NCBI GenBank assembly: GCA_964434955.1
Contig: CAYSXI010000252.1
Span: forward strand, 1 to 5,970
DNA from: JANQLU01 sp964434955
GTDB taxonomy: Bacteria; Planctomycetota; Planctomycetia; Pirellulales; Pirellulaceae
DNA length: 5,970 bases
Reading direction: 5' to 3'
In this document: positions 1-5,920 of the stretch, in pieces
Position numbering within the stretch: the stretch's first letter is position 1
How the letters are laid out: each line of letters starts with the position of its first letter
Notes under the pieces: generated by a model
Told to the model about the DNA's origin: nothing
The model's database searches: none
The model's input: only the letters and a program-made list of their open reading frames with translations
Program-made: the position numbers and the translations under genes

Positions 1-164
1 CCCTCCGCCGCCGACAACTTTGAATGCGGCATTTTGCTGGAAACACGCCGGAAATGCATGCACGCAAAGCAAGCAAAATTTCACAGGATTCCGACGATGG
101 CTCGGCGCAAATGACCCGGCGCGTCTCATAAGAATCAATTTCTCGGACCAATTTCTCGGACCAA
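1..164. other. Intergenic edge region, possible start of a minus-strand gene
   Basis: No complete gene is seen here. On the minus strand a reading frame is open to the window edge from an ATG at 59 or a second in-frame ATG at 32 (the latter reads MPHSKLSAAEG). It could be the first codons of a gene downstream of the GTPase, about 105 bp after that gene's stop. There is no Shine-Dalgarno sequence before either ATG, and too few codons are present to judge coding character. The plus-strand frame starting at 20 runs straight into the antisense of the GTPase and is not credible as a gene. No convincing terminator was seen. Confidence 0.3.
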
Positions 165-165
165 T
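136..165. repeat. 13-bp tandem repeat, 2.3 copies
   Basis: The unit CAATTTCTCGGAC occurs twice without mismatch (136-148 and 149-161) and is followed by a partial CAAT, giving a perfect period-13 run of 30 bases. Its last base is the final base of the stop codon of the minus-strand GTPase, so the repeat lies in that gene's immediate 3' untranslated region. It has no inverted symmetry and does not look like a terminator. The simplest reading is a local slippage duplication; a sequencing or assembly duplication is also possible. Confidence 0.8.
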
Positions 166-1256
166 CACTCGGCGCGGTGCGTGGGCTCAGGGGGCGCCGG
201 TCGAAAACTCTGAACGCCGTCCACTTTCATTTCCAACCCCAGCCTGGTGGCCAGGTCTTGTACCTGTTCTTCCACCAATTTGGTCAGCAAGTCCGGATCC
301 GTGGCGACACGCGCGTTCACCAACAGATCCGCTTGAAGCGTTTTGATTTCCGAAGCCATCGACAATTCGGCCGGTGATTGAGAACTGACCAGGTTAGCGA
401 CAGCCGCGTCGTTGAGTGTTTGCCCCATGACCTTCAGGTGAGCCGTTTCCGCTCCCGTCTGATGCAGTGCTTTTCCGATTGACTCGACGAGCTGAAGGAC
501 CAATTGGTCCAGCTCGAATCGTTCATCGGAGTGCGCCTTGAGCTGGCAGTTGTACCAGCCGAGTTCCGCTTCGCCTTCGGCATAGATCTGGTAATCGACA
601 TCCATCATCTTTTGCCGACGCTCACCCTTTGAATCAGCAGCTGCCAGGAACTCTTCCCATCCGATTTTTTCTCGGGCACTAAAAAGAATCGCTGGCCGCT
701 CGAATCGTTCGGCAACGAGCGTTTGAATTTCAGATTGCTGGGTGGGATCCAGTTTGTCGGCCTTGTTGACCACAATGAAGTCGGCTTCTTCAATTTGTTT
801 CAGAAAGATGTATTCCGCTTTTGGCGAGAATCCAGCTCCGGCGCCACCTTTCAAAATTCTACGCCCGTGCTCCGGTTTCAGCAGGACGATCAGCGGTCCC
901 ATTTCAAATCGTTCGCCGTACAATTCTTCCATCGGTCGGACGACAGTCGCATAAAGATCCGTGCAACTTCCGACCGGTTCCGCAATAATCAGGTCGGGGG
1001 TTTCGTTTTCCGAAAGCTGGTTTGCGGTGTCAACGAGATCATCAAATTTGCAGCAGAAGCAAGCTCCCGGAACTTCCCCCACGTCAAAACCCTGGGAACG
1101 TAGCGTATGAGTATCGACGAGATTGTAGGCTTGGTCGTTTGTGACCAGACCGACTTTCAATCCGGCATCCATGTAGTGTTTGGCTAACAATGCAATGGTT
1201 GTGGTCTTGCCGGCACCCAGAAAACCGCCAATCATCAAGAATCGTACTTTATTCAT
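165..1256 (-). CDS. G3E family (CobW/YjiA/UreG/HypB-like) GTPase
   Basis: A 363-residue cytoplasmic P-loop GTPase of the G3E class, whose members use GTP hydrolysis to deliver metals or cofactors to target enzymes. Seen directly: Walker A GFLGAGKT at residues 11-18, a CxCC metal-binding motif (C66, C68, C69) in the GACFCC context typical of CobW/YjiA proteins, a Walker-B-like IIAEPVGS segment at about 90-97, and the guanine-specificity motif NKAD at 164-167. The C-terminal half (about 220-363) does not resemble the usual CobW_C domain by eye and carries an unfamiliar segment LLVNARVATDPDLL at about 311-324. The ATG start places the P-loop right after the first strand, as in the family; there is no strong Shine-Dalgarno sequence. 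The gene is divergent from the aminotransferase and no Zur-like palindrome is obvious upstream. The client metal or cofactor cannot be told from sequence; CobW, YjiA and nitrile-hydratase activator are all possible labels, so no symbol is given. Confidence 0.93.
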   Translation of the reverse strand: MNKVRFLMIGGFLGAGKTTTIALLAKHYMDAGLKVGLVTNDQAYNLVDTHTLRSQGFDVGEVPGACFCCKFDDLVDTANQLSENETPDLIIAEPVGSCTDLYATVVRPMEELYGERFEMGPLIVLLKPEHGRRILKGGAGAGFSPKAEYIFLKQIEEADFIVVNKADKLDPTQQSEIQTLVAERFERPAILFSAREKIGWEEFLAAADSKGERRQKMMDVDYQIYAEGEAELGWYNCQLKAHSDERFELDQLVLQLVESIGKALHQTGAETAHLKVMGQTLNDAAVANLVSSQSPAELSMASEIKTLQADLLVNARVATDPDLLTKLVEEQVQDLATRLGLEMKVDGVQSFRPAPPEPTHRAE

Positions 1257-1366
1257 CTTTGTTCAATTTCAATTGCGCAAGGGCGGCCGAAGTCAAATAT
1301 GCATGAACCGTTACGGCTAAGCTTTCTACGATACACGAACTCACTGAGTTCAGTAACTGTCACGTC
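1257..1366. promoter_or_regulatory. Divergent intergenic region between GTPase and aminotransferase
   Basis: These 110 bp must hold the 5' signals of both flanking genes. For the plus-strand gene, TACGAT at 1327-1332 matches a -10 hexamer at four of six positions but has only a poor -35 partner. For the minus-strand gene, TTGACT (reading leftward from about 1294) matches a -35 at five of six but lacks a good -10 at 17 bp. Neither start codon has a Shine-Dalgarno sequence. The placement as a shared promoter region follows from the divergent layout; no specific promoter is claimed. Confidence 0.4.
1337..1359. promoter_or_regulatory. Overlapping dyads, possible operator before the aminotransferase
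   Basis: Three small dyads overlap: GAACTC-ACT-GAGTTC (1337-1351, perfect 6-bp arms), ACTGA-GT-TCAGT (1343-1354) and CAGT-A-ACTG (1351-1359). The cluster ends 7 bp before the ATG at 1367, about where transcription would start if TACGAT at 1327 is the -10. A repressor site is a reasonable reading; a small hairpin masking the ribosome-binding region is the alternative. No regulator is encoded next to it, and short dyads can occur by chance. Confidence 0.25.
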
Positions 1367-2518
1367 ATGAATAACAACGAAAATCCGCGGCGGCTGGCCC
1401 AACCAGGCAAGGACCCCGTGATCAGTTCACCGCCCCCGATATGGCCGCCGAACGATGAGTCGATTCTTCAATCTCTCAAAGATCTGTTCTTCTCCAATCA
1501 ATGGGGAAGTTACATCGGCGACTGTTCGGAGCAACTCATCTCTAAAATCAGCGAATGGACTGTTCGGTCTCGCGTCCTTCCTTGCAGTTCGGGAACCTTT
1601 GCCGTGGAGTTGGCCTTGCGAGGTCTCGGGATAAACGATGGTGAGGTCATTCTTGCCGGCTATGATTTTCCCGGCAACTTCCGGGCGATTGAAAACGTAT
1701 CCGCCACGCCTGTTTTGGTTGACTTGGCCCCAAATCGATGGACGATTTCACCTGAATCAATTCGCGATGCGATCACGCAAGAAACCAAAGCGATAATCGT
1801 CTCCCATTTGCATGGTCAGATTGCGCCAATCGCAGACATCGAAGCCAGTGCGCGAGACGCCGGTATCCCAATCATCGAAGACGCTTGTCAAATGCCGGGC
1901 GGCCAAATCAACGGAAAACCCATCGGCAGTTTTGGCGACGTCAGCGTCCTGAGCTTTGGCGGGAGCAAACTTTTGTCGGCGGGTCGAGGTGGATGCGTGC
2001 TAACGGACGATGAACAGATCGCTCAACGCATTCGCGTTTATTCCGATCGCGGGAACGAAGCATTTCCTCTTTCCCAGCTGCAAGCAAGTGTGTTGATTCC
2101 GCAGTTCGAGAAACTTGCGGAACGGACGCAAAAACGATTTGCAGCAGCGCTCAAGATTTGGTCGGCAACCGAAGAATTGAAACGCCTTCGATTACCGGCA
2201 ACTGATTTTGCGGCCCTTGATTTCCCAGGATTTTACAAATTGCCTTTGTTCGTTGCCGCTGACGAGCGCAATCAAGCGCTGGCCGCACTGCGATCAGAAG
2301 GCGTTGAAATTGGTGAAGGCTTTCGCGGATTCCATTTGCGAGGCAGCCGGCGCTGCCGGAAAGTTGGCAATCTGACCGAATCTGCAAGGGCCGCCAATGA
2401 AACGCTGTTGATCAATCAGGCTCACTTGCTCGGCGACGACGATCATGTGGCTCAGTTGATCTCAGCCTTAAAAACGGTCGATGCGTACCTGGATGCCGCA
2501 ACCAGTGGACCACTTTGA
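1367..2518 (+). CDS. DegT/DnrJ/EryC1/StrS family PLP-dependent aminotransferase
   Basis: A 383-residue cytoplasmic fold-type I aminotransferase; the family transaminates keto-sugars and related substrates for surface glycans and secondary metabolites. Seen directly: CSSGTFAVELAL (73-84), where the usual family motif is an NGT-type cofactor phosphate loop; HLHGQIAPI (148-156), matching the family's HLYGQPADM-type stretch; EDACQ (171-175), with D172 the expected pyridine-nitrogen partner; and SFGGSKLLSAGRGG (196-209), with K201 the expected Schiff-base lysine. Length is normal for the family. The segment GYDFPGNFRAI (98-108) departs from the usual PxFTFxATANAI pattern and GRGG replaces the more common GEGG or GDGG, so this is a divergent branch. 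About 20 extra residues precede the conserved part. The ATG at 1367 is the only methionine near the N terminus and has no clear Shine-Dalgarno sequence. No sugar-nucleotide genes lie nearby, so the substrate cannot be inferred. Confidence 0.92.
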   Translation: MNNNENPRRLAQPGKDPVISSPPPIWPPNDESILQSLKDLFFSNQWGSYIGDCSEQLISKISEWTVRSRVLPCSSGTFAVELALRGLGINDGEVILAGYDFPGNFRAIENVSATPVLVDLAPNRWTISPESIRDAITQETKAIIVSHLHGQIAPIADIEASARDAGIPIIEDACQMPGGQINGKPIGSFGDVSVLSFGGSKLLSAGRGGCVLTDDEQIAQRIRVYSDRGNEAFPLSQLQASVLIPQFEKLAERTQKRFAAALKIWSATEELKRLRLPATDFAALDFPGFYKLPLFVAADERNQALAALRSEGVEIGEGFRGFHLRGSRRCRKVGNLTESARAANETLLINQAHLLGDDDHVAQLISALKTVDAYLDAATSGPL

Positions 2519-2537
2519 ACCGCCCTTGCACAATCTT

Positions 2538-2552
2538 GCGGATCTATTCCGC
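2538..2552. terminator. Weak hairpin between convergent genes
   Basis: GCGGA (2538-2542) and TCCGC (2548-2552) form a 5-bp stem with a 5-base loop, extendable only by G-U pairs. It lies between the aminotransferase stop at 2518 and overlaps the stop codon (2544-2546) of the convergent acetyltransferase, so it could act in both directions. The stem is short and no proper U-tract follows on either strand. The convergent layout with a 25-bp gap is the main support. Confidence 0.2.
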
Positions 2553-2978
2553 GGTTGTTTCCGAACGATCATTCGTTTGAAAAAACAGGGCTCGTTTTTG
2601 CTGCGGAAGAGAGTAGTCGAAACCGCAACGTCGAAAAAGATCTTCCGTCGTGGTAATGGCCATGACTTCGACGACGTTTTGCTCTTTGGCCCGGGAAACA
2701 CAAAGCTGCACCAGTTTCTGTCCAATTCCTTTGCCACGTTGCTCAGACGACACGGTCAAGCATTGGATCTCGGCCAATTTCCTTGAGTAGATTTCGACGG
2801 CGGCGAACCCGACGACCTCATTCTCCACCAACGCGACGAAACCGTTGGGAATCAATGCCTCCACCTCGGAACGCGAACGGGGCAAGATCTGATTCGCTTC
2901 GGCAAAAGGTCTCAGAAACGATTCAATCAACTCGAGCTGCTCGCTGCGGGCATTCTCTATTTTCAGTTCCAATTCCAT
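2544..2978 (-). CDS. GNAT acetyltransferase, N-acetylglutamate-synthase-like
   Basis: A 144-residue single-domain GNAT protein, which would transfer an acetyl group from acetyl-CoA to an amine. The acetyl-CoA pyrophosphate loop RGKGIG (81-86, RxxGxG) follows the strand CLTVSS at 73-78. By eye it resembles the C-terminal acetyltransferase domain of bacterial N-acetylglutamate synthase: LRPFAEANQILPRS (22-35) parallels the family's IRPLxxxGILVxRS, and MAITTTEDLFRRCGFDYSLP (106-125) parallels LTTRTAxWFLERGF...LP. Stand-alone NAGS of about 150 residues are known in bacteria. I chose ATG at 2978; the frame could extend three codons to a TTG at 2987, with no Shine-Dalgarno sequence for either. The gene follows the ArgE-like gene in the same direction after about 100 bp, which fits an arginine-pathway role. 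A generic GNAT with another substrate remains possible. Confidence 0.85.
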   Translation of the reverse strand: MELELKIENARSEQLELIESFLRPFAEANQILPRSRSEVEALIPNGFVALVENEVVGFAAVEIYSRKLAEIQCLTVSSEQRGKGIGQKLVQLCVSRAKEQNVVEVMAITTTEDLFRRCGFDYSLPQQKRALFFQTNDRSETTAE

Positions 2979-3079
2979 CGATATCAATCGCTGATCATTG
3001 CCAAATCATGTGGATAATTCGCTCATTGCGATATCAAGATTCTAGAGTGAATCGCAGATAACCAAAACTTCAATACGCT
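2979..3079. repeat. Spacer with 9-bp direct repeats exactly 50 bp apart
   Basis: CGATATCAA occurs at 2979-2987 and again at 3029-3037, a 50-bp offset. Each copy is near a related motif (CGCTGATCATTGC beside the first, CGCTCATTGCG beside the second). The sequence separates the ArgE-like gene from the acetyltransferase and abuts the latter's ATG. No good sigma-70 promoter was found for the minus strand, so the two genes may be co-transcribed. The repeats could be a regulator's paired sites or chance in AT-rich sequence. Confidence 0.35.
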
Positions 3080-4213
3080 TCAGTCTTCGCAACAAAACTT
3101 CTTGATGAACTTCGCGTAGGCCTCGGTGCCCAACGAAAGTTGTTCGATGGCAATCCACTCATTGTTGGTGTGCGCTTGAGCGATGTTGCCCGGCCCGAAA
3201 ACAATTTTGTCCTCGATTTCGGTAAGCGCACCGCCATCCGTTCCATAACTTACGGTTTTGGCTTTTGGACGATGGGCAATTTTGAGGGCGGTTTGAACAA
3301 ACTGGCTCTCCGGGTCAACCATCATCGGTTCCCCTCGTTTGTCGACTTTGATTTTCAAATCATTGGTATTCGCAACTTTTGTCAGTCGATCGATAATCCC
3401 ATCGATGGAAATCCCGGTCATCGGCCGGATGTAAATCGTACAAACACTTTTCCGAGAAGTAATATTGACCGCGCGATTGTAGTCATTGACCCCGATGTTC
3501 ATCGAAAGGGTTGGGGGATCGAAAAGTTGATTGTGCCAGACTGAGTCACTTTGCGTTTCGTCAAAAATCTTCTTGGCTTCCACCAGGAAGGGAATCATCT
3601 TGTGATTGGCATTGATCCCGTGGGCCGTACTACTGTGTGCCGACTTTCCTTTTGACACCGCTTTGATCAGGTACGTCCCCTTGTGGGCATAAACCACCTC
3701 CAGGAGGGTCGGCTCACCGACAATTGCCTTGACTTTCCCCTCAACCATCTCGCGGTAAAGTTTGCTTTCGTTGACGACATGTTCAATCCCGTGGTAGCCG
3801 ATTTCTTCGTCGGCCGTGACGACAAAATAGAGGGGCCTTTTCAGCTCATCGCGTTGAAACAGCTGGCTGGCTGCCAGCATGCATGCGATCGACCCTTTCA
3901 TGTCACAGCTTCCTCGGCCGTACACTCGTTCGCGCGCGACGGCGGCCTGAAAGGGACCAAATCTTTTCGAAAACCACTTTTCAGCCGGAACAACGTCGGA
4001 ATGGCCAAAATAGGCGAGCCCGCCTTCGCCCTTCCCCTTCTTTCCTACCAAACAGACCTTTTTGACGTTTTTTTCGTCCTTGTATTCCAACCGCTCAACC
4101 ACGAAACCGTGCTTATCCATTTTCATCTCCAAATACTTGGAGATCAGGGCGTTCGATTTGTGACTGGTTGAATCGAAACTGATGAGACGTTTGGTGTAAC
4201 GGAGAGCTTTCAT
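3080..4213 (-). CDS. M20 family metallohydrolase, ArgE/DapE-type deacylase
   Basis: A 377-residue cytoplasmic di-zinc amidohydrolase of the acetylornithine deacetylase / succinyl-diaminopimelate desuccinylase type. All expected ligands are visible (numbered from ATG 4213): H71 in GHSDVVP, D104 in GRGSCDMKG, catalytic E136 and ligand E137 in ADEEIG, E167 in GEPT, and H348 in GNIAQAHTNNEW, with spacing close to known DapE. H193 in SAHSS lies in the inserted dimerisation domain (about residues 173-290). Length is normal. I chose ATG at 4213 because GGTGG sits 5 bases upstream and homologues typically begin at this point; an in-frame GTG at 4222 would add three residues. A NAGS-like acetyltransferase follows on the same strand, so N-acetylornithine is the favoured substrate, but DapE, carboxypeptidase or other acyl-amino-acid activities cannot be excluded by motif reading alone. 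Confidence 0.93.
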   Translation of the reverse strand: MKALRYTKRLISFDSTSHKSNALISKYLEMKMDKHGFVVERLEYKDEKNVKKVCLVGKKGKGEGGLAYFGHSDVVPAEKWFSKRFGPFQAAVARERVYGRGSCDMKGSIACMLAASQLFQRDELKRPLYFVVTADEEIGYHGIEHVVNESKLYREMVEGKVKAIVGEPTLLEVVYAHKGTYLIKAVSKGKSAHSSTAHGINANHKMIPFLVEAKKIFDETQSDSVWHNQLFDPPTLSMNIGVNDYNRAVNITSRKSVCTIYIRPMTGISIDGIIDRLTKVANTNDLKIKVDKRGEPMMVDPESQFVQTALKIAHRPKAKTVSYGTDGGALTEIEDKIVFGPGNIAQAHTNNEWIAIEQLSLGTEAYAKFIKKFCCED

Positions 4214-4254
4214 TCGATCCACCGGGCGGGAAAGATACTTTTGTGGCTAGTTAG

Positions 4255-4283
4255 AGAATAGGCAGCGCTCGAAAAACCTTCAA
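4255..4283 (-). promoter_or_regulatory. Candidate sigma-70 promoter for the M20 gene
   Basis: Read on the minus strand, TTGAAG (4283-4278) and TATTCT (4260-4255) are separated by exactly 17 bp, each matching its consensus hexamer at four of six positions. Transcription would begin near 4248, leaving a leader of about 35 bases to the ATG at 4213. Position, spacing and direction all fit, but hexamers of this quality also arise by chance. Confidence 0.35.
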
Positions 4284-4337
4284 GGAAATTCGATCGTCGC
4301 TCAGGGATTTCACGGCAAATACGACCAAACCATCGGC

Positions 4338-4366
4338 TTCAAAGCTGTCTCACTTTCCGCCACAAT
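4338..4366 (+). promoter_or_regulatory. Candidate sigma-70 promoter for the pterin-binding protein gene
   Basis: TTCAAA (4338-4343) and CACAAT (4361-4366) are separated by 17 bp, each matching consensus at four of six positions. Transcription would start near 4373, giving a leader of about 26 bases before the GTG start at 4399. There is no Shine-Dalgarno sequence in that leader. This is a weak candidate supported mainly by its position in the divergent region. Confidence 0.25.
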
Positions 4367-4398
4367 TCCATTTGTCTTCAATCTTTTGGTAATTCGCC

Positions 4399-5814
4399 GT
4401 GTCCGAACAAATCCATTTCATCACCGGCAAGCTGGCAGAGAAAGCGCTTCGCGAAACCCTCGAGACGCTTTCCGAGCAAGTCGGCTTTCGTTATACGGTC
4501 CAGGTACTGCCGATCACTGTCGCGGCCTTGATGACGACGAACTGGTTGAAAAACAAGATATCAATTCCCGCTGGCACCGACCGAATGATTCTTCCCGGAT
4601 ATTGCTCAGGCGAGCTATCGGTTTTGCAATCCGACTCCGAGCTTCCGATTGAACGCGGCCCCAAGGACTTAGGCCAACTCCCTCGCTATTTCGGGAAGCC
4701 AATTGATCGGCAAGGATACGGCAAACATGACATTCAGATCATCGCCGAGATCAACCACGCAGCCCGCTATTCGATCCAGGAAATTCTTGAGCAAGCACGG
4801 CGATTGAAGGAAGCAGGAGCTGACTTGATCGATGTCGGCTGCGACCCGGGAGGTTCCTTTTGGCCGGATGTTGCTGATTACGTAAAGGCTTTGACTGACG
4901 AAGGATATCGAACGTCGATCGACAGTTTGAACCCGGACGAAATTGGTCCGGCCGTCAACGCCGGAGCCGAGCTTGTTCTATCGGTGAATCAATCCAACCT
5001 CGAAGCTGCCGCCGATTGGGGCGTCGAAGTCATCGTGATACCAGACGATATCCATGACATCGAATCCATGGAAGAGTCAATTGAGTTCCTCGCCGAACAC
5101 AATGTTCCAATGCGCTTGGACCCGATTCTCGAACCCATTGGGCTCGGGTTTGCCGCGAGTCTGGACCGATACTCAACCGCCAGGAAACGCTGGCCCGATG
5201 CGGAGATGATGATGGGCATCGGTAATTTGACGGAATTGACAGATGTCGATTCTGCCGGGGTCAACGTTTTACTTTTGGGAATCTGCCAGGAATTGGGCAT
5301 TCGCTCCGTGCTCACAACCCAGGTTGCAAAGTGGACACTGACCAGTGTGAAAGAATGCGATTTGGGGCGACGGCTGGTCTACCATGCCGTTCAAAAAAGC
5401 GTGCCTCCAAAACGACTTGAGCCCAACTTGATCATGCTTCGCGATGCGGAAATCGCAGAATTCAATCCCAACCTGCCGACGGAATTGGCTGAAAACATTC
5501 GCGACCATGACTTGCGAATATTTGCTGATGGCTCGAAGGTCCATCTCGTCGGAAATTCGATCCACCTCTCGGCTGCGGATCCCTTTGAAATCTTTGACGA
5601 GTTGGACAAGCTGGACATTCCGAACCTCGATCCAAGCCATGCTTTCTACCTGGGGTATGAAATGTGCAAGGCGTTGACAGCCAATACACTTGGCAAACAA
5701 TATTCGCAGGACGAAGCTCTGAACTGGGGCTTGGCAACGACTCAGGAAATCGACCGCCATCGTCTCAAGAAACGAAACCGTTCGCGTTCGAAGACGCCGA
5801 AATCTGATTCATGA
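4399..5814 (+). CDS. DUF6513 / dihydropteroate-synthase-like pterin-binding protein
   Basis: A 471-residue cytoplasmic protein in three parts. Residues 1 to about 105 match the DUF6513 pattern (HFITGKLAE at 6-14, VLPITVAALMT at 36-46). About 112-340 is a TIM-barrel pterin-binding domain like dihydropteroate synthase: IIAEIN (114-119), GADLIDVGCDPGG (140-152), TSIDS (172-176), LVLSVNQSN (192-200), MRLDPILEPIGLGF (238-251) and MGIGNLTELTD (272-282). About 370-445 looks like DUF4346, with DPSHAFYLGYEMCKA at 411-425 and YSQDEALNWG at 435-444. A basic tail KKRNRSRSKTPK (457-468) ends it. The family is related to archaeal DHPS-like proteins and, in bacteria, is linked to tetrahydromethanopterin-type C1 metabolism; a pterin or C1 cofactor role is therefore inferred, not a proven enzyme activity. 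The GTG start is preceded in frame by a stop (TAA, 4390-4392), so no upstream start is possible and the GTG gives the family's usual N terminus. The stop overlaps the next ATG (ATGA, 5811-5814). Confidence 0.92.
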   Translation: MSEQIHFITGKLAEKALRETLETLSEQVGFRYTVQVLPITVAALMTTNWLKNKISIPAGTDRMILPGYCSGELSVLQSDSELPIERGPKDLGQLPRYFGKPIDRQGYGKHDIQIIAEINHAARYSIQEILEQARRLKEAGADLIDVGCDPGGSFWPDVADYVKALTDEGYRTSIDSLNPDEIGPAVNAGAELVLSVNQSNLEAAADWGVEVIVIPDDIHDIESMEESIEFLAEHNVPMRLDPILEPIGLGFAASLDRYSTARKRWPDAEMMMGIGNLTELTDVDSAGVNVLLLGICQELGIRSVLTTQVAKWTLTSVKECDLGRRLVYHAVQKSVPPKRLEPNLIMLRDAEIAEFNPNLPTELAENIRDHDLRIFADGSKVHLVGNSIHLSAADPFEIFDELDKLDIPNLDPSHAFYLGYEMCKALTANTLGKQYSQDEALNWGLATTQEIDRHRLKKRNRSRSKTPKSDS

Positions 5815-5920
5815 ACATGAAAGATTTTGAAATCCAGGAAGATGGCCCAACTTGCTGGATCGAGTTGCGCGAAATCCCGGATCGAATGCGGGCTTTGAGG
5901 AACCTGTCGCCATGGGGAAG
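5811..5920 (+). CDS. Partial gene, unrecognised product, cut by adapter sequence
   Basis: Starts at ATG 5811, overlapping the upstream stop codon in an ATGA arrangement, which suggests translational coupling and a shared transcript; an alternative in-frame ATG lies at 5817. Only 36 genomic codons are present (beginning MNMKDFEIQEDGPTCWIELR and ending NLSPWG). I do not recognise the family from this fragment. The frame formally stays open to 5970, but residues after about 36 are encoded by sequencing adapter and read STLFPYTTLFRSIGRAS. They are not part of the protein. Context implies a partner of the pterin-binding protein, nothing more specific. Confidence 0.6.

Noticed and set aside
20..346. 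Plus-strand 108-codon frame starting in the leading intergenic region
   Set aside because: Most of it is antisense to the GTPase, its proline- and tryptophan-rich composition is not protein-like, and it shows no recognisable motif.
2979..3079. Separate promoter for the acetyltransferase
   Set aside because: TTGATA and TTGAAG occur on the minus strand, but no acceptable -10 hexamer lies 16-18 bp downstream of either.
3683..4171. Long plus-strand frame (162 codons) opposite the M20 gene
   Set aside because: It lies wholly antisense to a gene with complete catalytic motifs and has no motifs of its own.
4386..4652. Frame starting 13 bases before the GTG of the pterin-binding gene
   Set aside because: It is in a different frame over the conserved DUF6513 N terminus and its translation is arginine-rich without motifs.
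5269..5760. Minus-strand 163-codon frame opposite the pterin-binding protein
   Set aside because: It is antisense to well-supported coding sequence and carries no family signature.
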